A stretch of 35,423 nucleotides of DNA from Clostridia bacterium (GTDB lineage Bacteria > Bacillota > Clostridia > Lachnospirales > JAKSVV01), in contig JAKSVV010000004.1 in the NCBI GenBank assembly GCA_024407775.1, forward strand, positions 1 through 35,423. Reading direction: 5' to 3'. The notes beneath the pieces were generated by a model, which saw only the letters and a program-made list of their open reading frames with translations, did no database searches and was not told the DNA's origin. Made by a program: the position numbers and the translations under genes. Shown one piece after another: positions 17,753-25,144 of this stretch (position 1 is its first letter; each line of letters opens with the position of its first letter).

Positions 17753-18367
17753 ATGAAAAATTTAAGCGAATTATCTGACGAAGAATTAATAGAAAAAATC
17801 AAGGAAAGTGACTCCCAGAGCGCGATTAGTGAACTTTTTAGTAGGTATAAAACCACTCTAAAAACTAAATGTCGTGCTTTTTCTAGTTCGAGACTAGACT
17901 ATGAGGATCTTCTCCAAGAGGGAATGATAGGGCTATATACTGCCATAAAAAACTTCAATCCCGTATCTGGAGTGCCTTTCAACTTTTTTGCTAAGGTTTG
18001 TATAAACCATCAGATCCTAACAGCTCTAAGATCAAATAATCGCAAAAAGAATGAAATTTTAAACAATTCTCTATCACTTAATCAAACCATAGGACAGGAA
18101 TCAAATTCTGACCATAAGGTTGAATTTATATCATTAATCTCTAGTAAGTCTAGAAATCCTGAAAATATACTTCTAGACACAGAAAGGTATCATATCATAA
18201 AAGAGCACCTAAGTCCACTAGAAAATCAAATATTTTTGCTTTTTTTAGATGGATATACATACTTTGATATATCAAAGGAATTAAAAGTGACTAAAAAGAG
18301 CGTAGATAATGCATTGCAAAGGATTAAAAAGAAATTATCTGATGTTAAAGAATTAAAATATGATTAA
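17753..18367 (+). CDS. SigH-like (sigma-70 family) RNA polymerase sigma factor
   Basis: This 204-aa protein has the two-domain layout of alternative sigma factors of the SigH (sigma-30) group. Region 2 spans ~18-95 with the core-binding signature YEDLLQEGMIGLYTAIKNF and then VPFNFFAKVCINHQILTALR. Region 4 lies at ~140-200, with LSPLENQIFLLFLDGYTYFD and ISKELKVTKKSVDNALQRIK as its helix-turn-helix. Unlike ECF factors it has the longer region-2 pattern of SigH. It is the only plus-strand gene between 6 and 18 kb, monocistronic, with its own promoter and terminator, and divergent from the envelope-like locus. Its regulon, stress, competence or surface genes, cannot be read from here. Confidence 0.85.
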   Translation: MKNLSELSDEELIEKIKESDSQSAISELFSRYKTTLKTKCRAFSSSRLDYEDLLQEGMIGLYTAIKNFNPVSGVPFNFFAKVCINHQILTALRSNNRKKNEILNNSLSLNQTIGQESNSDHKVEFISLISSKSRNPENILLDTERYHIIKEHLSPLENQIFLLFLDGYTYFDISKELKVTKKSVDNALQRIKKKLSDVKELKYD

Positions 18368-18385
18368 ATATAAAAAATATTAAAA

Positions 18386-18420
18386 AAATACCAAAAAGTA
18401 ATATACTTTTTGGTATTTTT
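18386..18420. terminator. Bidirectional terminator between the sigma gene and divIC
   Basis: AAATACCAAAAAGTA pairs with TACTTTTTGGTATTT around a 3-nt loop, with a T run on the plus strand and a matching run of A on the left that gives T on the minus strand. It lies between convergent genes, 20 nt after the sigma stop and ~60 nt after divIC. Confidence 0.9.
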
Positions 18421-18481
18421 ATTTTAATTAATTAATTTTTTAATTTTAAATCATTATTTTTTTATTTTTCTTTTTACTAGA

Positions 18482-18796
18482 TTAGTTATTTGGAATAAAT
18501 ACAATTTCTTGTGGCATAACTAATCCTAATTCTTCTCTAGCTTTCTTTTCTATGTTTTCATCAGATTGATAGTAATTTAATTCATATTGTTTCTTTGTTA
18601 ATTCTTTTTGTTTTTCTTTTTGTTCTCTTTCTAGTTCTTCTAGTTCTATTTCTTTTGCTTCGTTCTTTTCCATTATCTTATTTAAGAAGATCCCATATAT
18701 TAATGCTACACCGATGAAAATTACCGCTGTTATTATAAATAAGCTCATATTTTGTCTTCTTCTTTTCTTTCCCTTACGGTTTTTCTTTTTTGCCAT
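18482..18796 (-). CDS. divIC: Septum formation initiator DivIC (FtsB family)
   Basis: This 104-aa bitopic membrane protein belongs to the division complex. It has a basic N-terminus (AKKKNRKGKKRRRQN), one transmembrane helix at about 18-37 (SLFIITAVIFIGVALIYGIF), a coiled coil (ELEELEREQKEKQKELTKKQ) and the family end YYQSDENIEKKAREELGLV followed by MPQEIVF. Family members pair with FtsL/DivIB partners at the septum. Length is standard. An AGGAGG site precedes it. It is downstream of dnaE after a 134-nt AT-rich spacer; no terminator is visible between them. Confidence 0.9.
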   Translation of the reverse strand: MAKKKNRKGKKRRRQNMSLFIITAVIFIGVALIYGIFLNKIMEKNEAKEIELEELEREQKEKQKELTKKQYELNYYQSDENIEKKAREELGLVMPQEIVFIPNN

Positions 18797-18930
18797 TATA
18801 GGACCTCCTTTTTATAAATTTTTTATATTTTATATATTTCTTTATATTTTTTATTTACTCTATATTTCTTTAAATATTATTATAAATAAATTATTTCTAT
18901 TTGTAAATTATATATGAGTTATAATTTTAT

Positions 18931-21900
18931 TTATATATTTGATATTACATTACTATCTCCTAGTAAGAATCCTAGTTCTTTTAATAGTTCTTCACATACT
19001 CTTATTTTTAATTTAGGATATCTTGTTTTTCCATCATCCTTTGAGTATATTTCACAAGTACTATTACCTTCATATCTTTGCATTATCTTTTTTATATTAT
19101 CTAGCATATTTTTATCACTTACTGTATCTACTTTTAATGTTAATGCACTCATCACCACTTCATTATCTAGTGATTTTATCTCCTCTGCTATTAGCTGCAC
19201 ATTATCTTCTTTAACTTGGCATCTAGCTCTTAGCATTATTACATCTTCTTCTCTTAACAAGTGTTTATATCTATCAAATGTTTTAGGGAATACTATAACT
19301 TCTATTTCTCCTGACATATCTTCTAGTTTTATAAAACACATCATTGAATTATTTTTTGTTACTTTTAAATTTACGTTATTTATTATTCCTATCACTAGTA
19401 CTTCTTTATTATCTTTTATTTCATACTCATCAGTCTCTTCATTTTTCATTAAGATATCAGATATACTTATTGCATTATATTTACTTATTGCTTTTTCATA
19501 TTCTTTTAGAGGATGACCTGATACATATAGTCCTAGCAATTCTTTTTCCATAAGTAATTTTATTTTATCATCTAGTTCATCAAGTTCTGGGAAGTCATCT
19601 GTTGCTTCTTTTTCTTTTTCTTCATCACTTAGTCCTATGCTAAATAAATCTAATTGTCCATCTAGTTCTCTTTTTGCTTTAGCTAGGAGTCTATCATAAA
19701 CTAACATGTATACTGCAAGGTATTGTGATCTATGTCCTCCCATATTATCGAATGCTCCAACTTTTATTAAGTTCTCTATGGCTTTTTTAGATATATTATA
19801 CTTAAGCATTCTTTCTATGAAATCTGTTAATGATTTAAATAAACCATTTTCTTCTCTTTCATTTTGAAGGTTAATAATTATATCCATACCTATGCCTTTT
19901 ATTTGTGATAAGGCATAACTTATTGAGTCATCTTTATTTGCATTAAATAAATATCCAGATTCATTAACATCTGGTGCTTTTACTTCAATACCCGCTCTTC
20001 TTGCCTCTTCTATGTAGTAAGCTGTCATACCTTGATTTGCCATACCACTTGATATTAGTGAAGCAAAGAATTCACTCTTATAGTAATATTTTAAATAAGC
20101 AGTTTGGTATGCTACAAATGAGTAACATGCGGAGTGTGATTTATTAAATGCATAGTTAGCAAAATCTATCATCTTATCAAAAATCAATTCTGCTGTTTCT
20201 TTATCTATGCCATTATTAATTGCACCTTTTATTCCTCTAGTTTCATCACCATAAACGAATGTTTCTTTTTCTTTTATCATAACATCCATTTTCTTTTTAC
20301 TCATTGCTCTTCTTATAAGGTCACTATCACCTAGGCTATATCCAGCAAGTGTCTTTAAGATTTGCATTACTTGTTCTTGATAAACTATTACTCCGTTAGT
20401 ATCCTTTAATACTGGGATTAATAATTCATGATCATACTTAATAGATGATGGATTATTTTTACCCTTAATATAGTTTGGAATAAAATCCATAGGTCCTGGT
20501 CTATATAAACTTATTCCTGCTATGATATCTTCAAGTCTTTCTGGTTTTAGTTCTTTCATGAACTGAGTCATGCCTTTACTTTCAAGTTGGAATACTCCAG
20601 ATGTATCTCCCTTTGATATCATGTCATAAACATTCTTATCATTCATATCTATTTTTCTAATATCAAGATCTATATTTTTATTTTCTTTAATACTCTTAAT
20701 AGTATTATTAATAACAGATAAATTTCTAAGACCTAAGAAGTCCATCTTTAATAGTCCTAGTTCTTCGATGGTTGTCATGTTAAACTCTGTTACTACGAAA
20801 TCTTCACTTTTTGATAGTGGTACATATTCGTATATTGGTTTATCACATATGACTACACCCGCAGCATGAGTTGAAGCATGACGTGGTAGTCCTTCTAGTT
20901 TTTTAGCAGTATCTATTATTTCTCTAACTTTTTCATCTTGTAAGTATAGAGTTTTAAGTTCACTATTTTCTTCAAGTGCTTTATCTATTGTTACGTGCAT
21001 TTCATAAGGAATCATTTTAGCAATGATATCAACATCGCTATAAGGCACGTCAAGTACTCTTCCTACATCACGAATAACTTGCTTTGCTGACATAGTTCCG
21101 AATGTAACAATTTGTGATACACATTCACTGCCATATTTTTTAGTAACATACTCTATTACTTCGCCTCTTCTTATGTTACAAAAGTCAACGTCTATATCTG
21201 GCATAGATACTCTTTCTGGATTTAAGAATCTTTCAAAAAGTAAGTTATACTTAATAGGGTCAACTTCAGTGATGTTAAGAAGATAACTAACAAGTGAACC
21301 TGCAGCTGATCCACGGCCAGGTCCTACTGGTATGTCATTATCCTTAGCAAATTTAATAAAGTCCCATACAATTAAAAAGTAATCTGTAAATCCCATTTGG
21401 TTTATGGTATCTAATTCATACTTTAATCTATTTTTCAAATCATTTATATCATAGATGTATTCGTTATCATTTGTTTTAAAATATTTATCTAATCCTATTA
21501 AACATAATTTTTCTAATAGTTCTTTGGATTCTAGTTTGCCATATTTTTTAATGTCATCATCATTCATCTCGTATCTTGGTAATTTATATTTACCAAACTC
21601 TATTTCAACGTTACATCTAGCTGCTATCTTATTTGTATTTTCTAATGCTTCATAACCTATTTCATCATCAAAGATCATAGTCATTTCATCATAGTTTTTA
21701 AAATAAAAAGCATTTTGTTCTAGTCTCATTCTATCTTCATCAGTTATTTTTTTACCTGTTTGAATACACATAAGAATTTCTTGTGTCTTATAGTCATCAC
21801 GTGTTAGATAGTGAGAGTCACATGTAGCTACTAGTGGTATATCAAGTTCTGTGCTCATCTTCTTTAATATTTCATTAACCTTAGTTTGGTTAGGAACAGT

Positions 21901-22440
21901 ATTAGCTTGCATTTCTAGATAAAAATTATTTTCACCAAAAATATCTTTATAATCTAGTGCTACTTTTTTAGCCATATCTATGTCACCAGATAATATAACT
22001 CTAGCTACTTCACCTGATAGACATGCTGATAAGGCTATAATTCCTTCGTGATACTTTCTTAACATTTCTTTATTCATACGAGGTTTATAGTAATAACCAT
22101 CTTTATGAGATATGGATACAAGTTTCATTAGGTTCTTATAACCTATTTCATTTTCTGCAAGCAAAATAAGATGGTAACGTTCTTCATTTAAGCCGCCATC
22201 TTTATCTAAAATATCTCCATTTATAACATATGCTTCTACTCCTAGGATAGGTTTTATACCTTCCTTTTTACATTCTTTGTAGAAGTCAATAACTCCGTAC
22301 ATAACTCCATGATCAGTTATAGCAATGCTATCCATGCCAAATTCCTTAGCACGAGCTACTAAATCAGTGACTTTTGAAGCACCATCTAGCAAACTATATT
22401 GTGTATGTACATGTAAATGTGTGAAATTTTTTTCTTGCAT
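18931..22440 (-). CDS. dnaE: DNA polymerase III alpha subunit, DnaE type
   Basis: This 1169-aa C-family replicative polymerase starts at 22440: the ATG 24 nt earlier overlaps the -10 box and GGAG lies correctly for the downstream Met. Domains in order: an N-terminal PHP domain (HLHVHTQYSLLDGA, residues ~8-21), the polymerase core with GPGRGSAAGSLVSYLL (~370) and the catalytic PDIDVDF aspartates (~416-422), a fingers/helix-hairpin-helix region (LSQIKGIGMDI), and a C-terminal OB fold (~970-1060, SGEIEVIVFPKTFDRY). Low-GC Firmicutes usually also have PolC; this gene is the second, primer-extending type or the only alpha subunit, not decidable here. Confidence 0.96.
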   Translation of the reverse strand: MQEKNFTHLHVHTQYSLLDGASKVTDLVARAKEFGMDSIAITDHGVMYGVIDFYKECKKEGIKPILGVEAYVINGDILDKDGGLNEERYHLILLAENEIGYKNLMKLVSISHKDGYYYKPRMNKEMLRKYHEGIIALSACLSGEVARVILSGDIDMAKKVALDYKDIFGENNFYLEMQANTVPNQTKVNEILKKMSTELDIPLVATCDSHYLTRDDYKTQEILMCIQTGKKITDEDRMRLEQNAFYFKNYDEMTMIFDDEIGYEALENTNKIAARCNVEIEFGKYKLPRYEMNDDDIKKYGKLESKELLEKLCLIGLDKYFKTNDNEYIYDINDLKNRLKYELDTINQMGFTDYFLIVWDFIKFAKDNDIPVGPGRGSAAGSLVSYLLNITEVDPIKYNLLFERFLNPERVSMPDIDVDFCNIRRGEVIEYVTKKYGSECVSQIVTFGTMSAKQVIRDVGRVLDVPYSDVDIIAKMIPYEMHVTIDKALEENSELKTLYLQDEKVREIIDTAKKLEGLPRHASTHAAGVVICDKPIYEYVPLSKSEDFVVTEFNMTTIEELGLLKMDFLGLRNLSVINNTIKSIKENKNIDLDIRKIDMNDKNVYDMISKGDTSGVFQLESKGMTQFMKELKPERLEDIIAGISLYRPGPMDFIPNYIKGKNNPSSIKYDHELLIPVLKDTNGVIVYQEQVMQILKTLAGYSLGDSDLIRRAMSKKKMDVMIKEKETFVYGDETRGIKGAINNGIDKETAELIFDKMIDFANYAFNKSHSACYSFVAYQTAYLKYYYKSEFFASLISSGMANQGMTAYYIEEARRAGIEVKAPDVNESGYLFNANKDDSISYALSQIKGIGMDIIINLQNEREENGLFKSLTDFIERMLKYNISKKAIENLIKVGAFDNMGGHRSQYLAVYMLVYDRLLAKAKRELDGQLDLFSIGLSDEEKEKEATDDFPELDELDDKIKLLMEKELLGLYVSGHPLKEYEKAISKYNAISISDILMKNEETDEYEIKDNKEVLVIGIINNVNLKVTKNNSMMCFIKLEDMSGEIEVIVFPKTFDRYKHLLREEDVIMLRARCQVKEDNVQLIAEEIKSLDNEVVMSALTLKVDTVSDKNMLDNIKKIMQRYEGNSTCEIYSKDDGKTRYPKLKIRVCEELLKELGFLLGDSNVISNI

Positions 22441-22462
22441 AACCTTCTCCAATTTTTTCTTC

Positions 22463-22490
22463 ATTATAGCATATAATTTGCCAAAATCAA
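22463..22490 (-). promoter_or_regulatory. Promoter of dnaE
   Basis: On the minus strand TTGATT (22490-22485), 16 nt, TATAAT (22468-22463). The predicted start (~22456) falls downstream of the first in-frame ATG, which is why the downstream Met is preferred. The promoter is divergent from the sRNA promoter at 22560. Confidence 0.7.
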
Positions 22491-22559
22491 TATCAAAAAA
22501 AGTATTGCAAAGCTAGGAAATTCCTATCAATACTTTACTCTTAAATTTAAAAAAGTTGG

Positions 22560-22588
22560 TTGACATAAAGATATAGCTGATATATAAT
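22560..22588 (+). promoter_or_regulatory. Near-perfect consensus promoter of the candidate sRNA
   Basis: TTGACA (22560-22565), exactly 17 nt, TATAAT (22583-22588): full consensus at both hexamers, the best promoter in the window. Predicted start near 22595. An 8-nt GTTGGTTG (22555-22562) overlaps the -35 and is complementary to CAACCAAC in the first transcribed bases. Confidence 0.85.
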
Positions 22589-22594
22589 TAGGGC

Positions 22595-22690
22595 ATACCC
22601 AACCAACCAACACACACTCACCTTGTGTAGCAGTTAATAATATGATTTATATCATATAGATTGTATTATTAACTGCTACACATTTTTTTG
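22595..22690 (+). ncRNA. Candidate small RNA, ~95 nt
   Basis: A full-consensus promoter is followed at the right distance by a short stretch with no usable start codon and ribosome site, ending in a strong terminator. The 5' part (22595-22623) is C/A-rich and contains ACCCAACCAACCAACACACA and then CUCACCUU, so it should be single-stranded and could pair with G-rich ribosome-binding regions. The 3' part is a 19-bp perfect stem (22624-22642 with 22664-22682) capped by a small inner hairpin, then seven U. No Rfam family is recognised. It may be a trans-acting riboregulator, which is inference. A second small fold (ACACA with UGUGU) could compete with the stem base. Confidence 0.6.
22624..22689 (+). 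terminator. Intrinsic terminator of the candidate sRNA
   Basis: The perfect 19-bp stem (UGUGUAGCAGUUAAUAAUA with its complement) and the run of seven T at 22683-22689 match a Rho-independent terminator on the plus strand; the minus strand has no T run after the stem. The region 22690-22909 beyond it is AT-rich with nested complementary segments and no ORF. Confidence 0.85.
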
Positions 22691-22909
22691 TGACAAGCTA
22701 TAAATCACTTTTCTAATGTTTTATATTGTTACTAATAATTTATAAGATGCTAATAAATATATTTAATAAATATATTTTATATAAGGTAAAGCACAATGAT
22801 ACTTATAAATTATACCAAACCATATAGCTTATCATAAATTAATGTGCGAGAACAATGTATTATAAATGTATTTATATACATGTGTGTTTAATTATACTAT
22901 AGAATAGAA

Positions 22910-22943
22910 AAAGAGGATTTACTTTTGGTAAATCCTCTTTTTT
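22910..22943. terminator. Bidirectional terminator after the 80-aa XRE-like gene
   Basis: AAAGAGGATTTAC (left) pairs with GTAAATCCTCTTT (right) around a 5-nt loop, with T runs on both strands. It ends the minus-strand 80-aa gene 35 nt downstream of its stop and would stop any plus-strand transcript from the sRNA side. Confidence 0.85.
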
Positions 22944-22977
22944 GTTTTTATTATTAATTCTTTATTTTTAAATCTAA

Positions 22978-23220
22978 TTAAAATTTCATAAATGATCCCA
23001 TCTTTCCATTCATATCAGGGTCTGGCATACCAGCTTGCTTATAGATACTCATAAGTAAGTTAACATCTTTATCAGATGGTTTAACCATATTGTTTTCTAT
23101 AGCCATAAGGTTAATATCATGACCTACTCCTCTAGCTATTGATTCTACAACAGGAATTTCAAGTCCTGCATTTTCTCTTGCTTCTTTGAAGTCTATTTTA
23201 AACATTGATTTATATTTCAT
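22978..23220 (-). CDS. XRE-like mini-protein (80 aa), paralogue of the 81-aa gene at 26152
   Basis: No named family. The N-terminal KIDFKEARENAGLEI matches KVDFKTARENAGMSK of the 26152 gene, and both continue with a possible second helix, an IE/VEE stretch and a VNLLMSIYKQAGMPD / VDTLCGMYGIPD end. This resembles a single helix-turn-helix unit of the Cro/CI type, with ARENAGL as helix 1-2 and the MAIENNMV part where XRE proteins have IERG. DNA binding is inference. The C-terminus is Gly/Met-rich. It has its own promoter and terminator. An AGGTATAAT-type site with GGAGG precedes the ATG. Confidence 0.75.
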   Translation of the reverse strand: MKYKSMFKIDFKEARENAGLEIPVVESIARGVGHDINLMAIENNMVKPSDKDVNLLMSIYKQAGMPDPDMNGKMGSFMKF

Positions 23221-23291
23221 AATTATACCTCCATAAATAAAATTTATTTATTATTTATTTTTTATTATGTTTATATTTTTAAGATAAAGTT

Positions 23292-23320
23292 ATTATACAA
23301 CTAAGGTGATAACAAGTCAA
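23292..23320 (-). promoter_or_regulatory. Promoter of the 80-aa XRE-like gene
   Basis: On the minus strand TTGACT (23320-23315), 17 nt, TATAAT (23297-23292). The leader of ~65 nt ends in the GGAGG ribosome site. The rest of the 323-nt spacer (to 23543) holds the divergent promoter at 23435 and AT-rich sequence. Confidence 0.8.
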
Positions 23321-23434
23321 CCATAATTTTATCTAACATTTATCTTTTATTCATCACATATTCATCTTATATATATTTAATCGGCATTTTTTATTTATAA
23401 TTTAACTAAAAAAATTTTGTATTGAAAAATCATA

Positions 23435-23464
23435 TTGACAAAAATAGAAGATGAGATATATAAT
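23435..23464 (+). promoter_or_regulatory. Promoter of the two-gene small-protein operon
   Basis: TTGACA (23435-23440), 18 nt, TATAAT (23459-23464). The leader (~23471-23543) contains an AAAGC/GCTTT hairpin (23517-23531) ending right at the AGGA ribosome site, so ribosome access may depend on its folding. Confidence 0.75.
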
Positions 23465-23543
23465 TCAGTTTAATAATTTGTGCAAATATTGCATACTGTA
23501 ACGTATTAACTTTTTTAAAGCATTGGGCTTTAGGACGTATGTT

Positions 23544-23867
23544 ATGATTGAAAATTTTAAAGAGGCTAAGAAGTTAGCAAAGAAAAAGTACAAAGAAGAT
23601 CTTAAGAAGATTAAGTTTTGGAAGAAGACTAAAAAGCTTTTTGAAAAGAGCAGGAAGAATAATGACATATTAGTATGTTTCGCACTTCCTTTAAATATGG
23701 AAGATGAAATTAACATTGCATCAGAGTATGCAGCGCTTTATAACTATGAACTTACTACAAAGATTAAAGAAGATTATGACTTTGTTCTTGAATTCAAAGA
23801 AGCTGGTAAGATTAACACAATTAGGAAACTTAATGATGCATTAGCTAGAGGCGAGTTAACGCTTTAG
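23544..23867 (+). CDS. Small unknown protein, family member A (107 aa)
   Basis: The start at 23544 follows AGGA (23532-23535) by 8 nt; an upstream TTG lacks a ribosome site. The N-terminal ~45 residues are a Lys-rich helix (FKEAKKLAKKKYKEDLKKIK, then FWKKTKKLFEKS), followed by a hydrophobic strand (DILVCFALPL), a helix ending ASEYAALYNYEL and a last strand (YDFVLEFKEAG). The genes at 23880, 25145 and 25417 share this plan, most clearly 25417 (IKFW/LKFW and ALYNYEL/KIYNYTV). No function recognised. Lys codons favour AAG. The stop TAG overlaps the ribosome site of the next gene, so translation is coupled. Confidence 0.8.
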   Translation: MIENFKEAKKLAKKKYKEDLKKIKFWKKTKKLFEKSRKNNDILVCFALPLNMEDEINIASEYAALYNYELTTKIKEDYDFVLEFKEAGKINTIRKLNDALARGELTL

Positions 23868-23879
23868 GAGGATATGGCT

Positions 23880-24164
23880 ATGTATAATAACTACGAGAAA
23901 GAAAGAAAAGAACTTTCAAAGAAGTATGAGCAGGATCTTAAAGCACTTGAAATGTTAGAGAAGATTGAACTCGAGTTCGATAAGAGAAGAAAGAATCGAG
24001 AAAAGGCATTCATCTTAAGAACAGAACTCAGGGTTTGGAATGAAGTTTGTGACTATGCAAGAACTCTTTCATTTATTGCTGATCACTATGGCTACAAGTT
24101 ATATCAGTTTGAAAAGAGTGATACTGATATCAAGTTTTTCTTTCAGGAGAGATATAACATCTAA
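23880..24164 (+). CDS. Small unknown protein, family member B (94 aa)
   Basis: The AGGAGG at 23866-23871 suits the ATG at 23880 (8 nt) better than the one at 23874 (2 nt). The N-terminal half is a charged helix (YEKERKELSKKYEQDLKALE and onward), then a hydrophobic strand (AFILRTELRV), a helix ending FIADHYGYKLYQF and a last strand (DTDIKFFFQERY). It aligns in plan with the 23544 and 25417 proteins. All three Gln codons are CAG. It ends just before the bidirectional terminator at 24225. Function unknown. Confidence 0.8.
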   Translation: MYNNYEKERKELSKKYEQDLKALEMLEKIELEFDKRRKNREKAFILRTELRVWNEVCDYARTLSFIADHYGYKLYQFEKSDTDIKFFFQERYNI

Positions 24165-24224
24165 AAGATCTAAAAAGAGAAAGAAAAACAAAACAAAAAA
24201 GAAAAAAATTTAATACTGAAAAAG

Positions 24225-24260
24225 AAAAAAACTCACAAGAATATTTCTTGTGAGTTTTTT
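24225..24260. terminator. Bidirectional terminator between convergent small genes
   Basis: AAAAAACTCACAAGAA (24225-24240) pairs with TTCTTGTGAGTTTTTT around a 3-nt loop, with T runs on both strands. It serves the 23544-24164 operon and the minus-strand 92-aa gene. An A-rich tract without features (24165-24224) precedes it. Confidence 0.9.
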
Positions 24261-24291
24261 CTTTTTAAAAAGTTTAATAAGTTTTATAAGT

Positions 24292-24570
24292 TTAATTAGG
24301 CATATCATCAATGTACCAGCGGCATGATTTATACCATCCAATTGAGTAAGATGACCTAAAGAATTCTACAACTTCTATTGCTTCATCACTTATTAAAATA
24401 TCATCAGTTGTTCTATAAATAAAGTTTTCTCCATCGAAATAGATATACTCTTCATCATCAAAGTTATTACACATAACAACCTTGTCAGCATCTTCTGATA
24501 TCTCAACAAGTAGTGATAAGAACTTATATTCTTCTTCACTTAAAAAACTTCTATACTGTTCTTTTCTCAT
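24292..24570 (-). CDS. Small unknown acidic protein (92 aa)
   Basis: The start is set at 24570, downstream of GGAGGG (spacing ~10 nt); an upstream Met is hydrophobic and lacks a ribosome site. The sequence is acidic and mixed alpha/beta: FLSEEEYKFLSLLVEIS, then a Cys-containing strand (DKVVMCNNFDDEEYIYFDG), RTTDDILISDEAIEVVEFFR, and a Trp-rich end (SIGWYKSCRWYIDDM). No family recognised, not obviously related to members A-D. Its one Gln codon is CAG, as in the neighbouring plus-strand genes. Divergent from the 24764 gene; ends at the shared terminator at 24225. Confidence 0.7.
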   Translation of the reverse strand: MRKEQYRSFLSEEEYKFLSLLVEISEDADKVVMCNNFDDEEYIYFDGENFIYRTTDDILISDEAIEVVEFFRSSYSIGWYKSCRWYIDDMPN

Positions 24571-24630
24571 GAGATTATTTCCCTCCAAAAGAATTAATAT
24601 GCATAAGTTGCACAACAGCATTACTCGTAT

Positions 24631-24659
24631 GTTATATCAAAGTTTTCTAAATTTATCAA
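24631..24659 (-). promoter_or_regulatory. Promoter of the 92-aa gene
   Basis: On the minus strand TTGATA (24659-24654), 17 nt, TATAAC (24636-24631). The -35 lies 17 bp from that of the divergent promoter at 24677. Confidence 0.7.
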
Positions 24660-24676
24660 CTAGTTATAAATTTATA

Positions 24677-24711
24677 TTGACTTTTTACCCAAACGCTAAT
24701 ATACTTTGGGT
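24677..24711 (+). promoter_or_regulatory. Promoter of the 24764-25719 operon with an ACCCAAA dyad
   Basis: TTGACT (24677-24682), 17 nt, TATACT (24700-24705). A perfect 7-bp inverted repeat, ACCCAAA (24687-24693) and TTTGGGT (24705-24711) 11 nt apart, covers the spacer and the -10 box: the typical place for a repressor operator. Confidence 0.75.
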
Positions 24712-24763
24712 GTAACTTTAGTTTTTGATTTTTTGCATATAAAAAATTAATGGAGGATATTCT

Positions 24764-25096
24764 ATGAGTAATACTTGCTTTGTACTTTTACTATTTGCAA
24801 TTATTTTCGCATTTGGATATTTATTTGTTTACCTTGATGGTAAGAAAAATAATGCTCTTCCTATCACTAAGTTTTCTGGTAAGGTTTGTCTCATTGACGC
24901 TTGTCCTGTTTACTACACACTATATTGTAGTGACAACATTGCTTCTATCACAATAAAAAGTGAAGGAGACATTAAGACATTTAAGTCATCAGCAAACATT
25001 GCTAGTAAATTAACTTGTGAGAGTGAAGGCGAATTTTTTGCAAAGGGTAATACAATCATTAAAGCAATAATTGATGGAATAGAAATCAATTATTAA
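24764..25096 (+). CDS. Unknown small protein with an N-terminal membrane helix (110 aa)
   Basis: One hydrophobic stretch at about 5-24 (CFVLLLFAIIFAFGYLFVYL) is followed by a short basic loop and an ~85-residue hydrophilic domain, probably outside the membrane, with four Cys (CLIDAC, LYCSD, LTCE). Many Ser/Ile/Thr-rich strands suggest a beta fold. No family recognised. GGAGG lies 8 nt before the ATG. First gene of a three-gene run with 25145 and 25417 (spacings 48 and 38 nt). It could be a type-1 anchored membrane protein; function not known. Confidence 0.75.
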   Translation: MSNTCFVLLLFAIIFAFGYLFVYLDGKKNNALPITKFSGKVCLIDACPVYYTLYCSDNIASITIKSEGDIKTFKSSANIASKLTCESEGEFFAKGNTIIKAIIDGIEINY

Positions 25097-25144
25097 AAAA
25101 TAATTTTAGTTTAATATTAATGGTCTCTCTAGAAGGTGATTACT

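Noticed and set aside
22462-22464. Upstream ATG of dnaE
   Set aside because: It overlaps the predicted -10 box, and the ATG at 22440 has a well-placed GGAG.
23465-23716. Antisense frame opposite the small gene at 23544
   Set aside because: Covered by the plus-strand gene, which has a promoter, ribosome site and coupled partner.
23874-23876. Upstream ATG of the small gene at 23880, GTG at 25136 and 25408, TTG at 23523
   Set aside because: Each lies inside or too close to the ribosome site; the downstream ATG has normal spacing.
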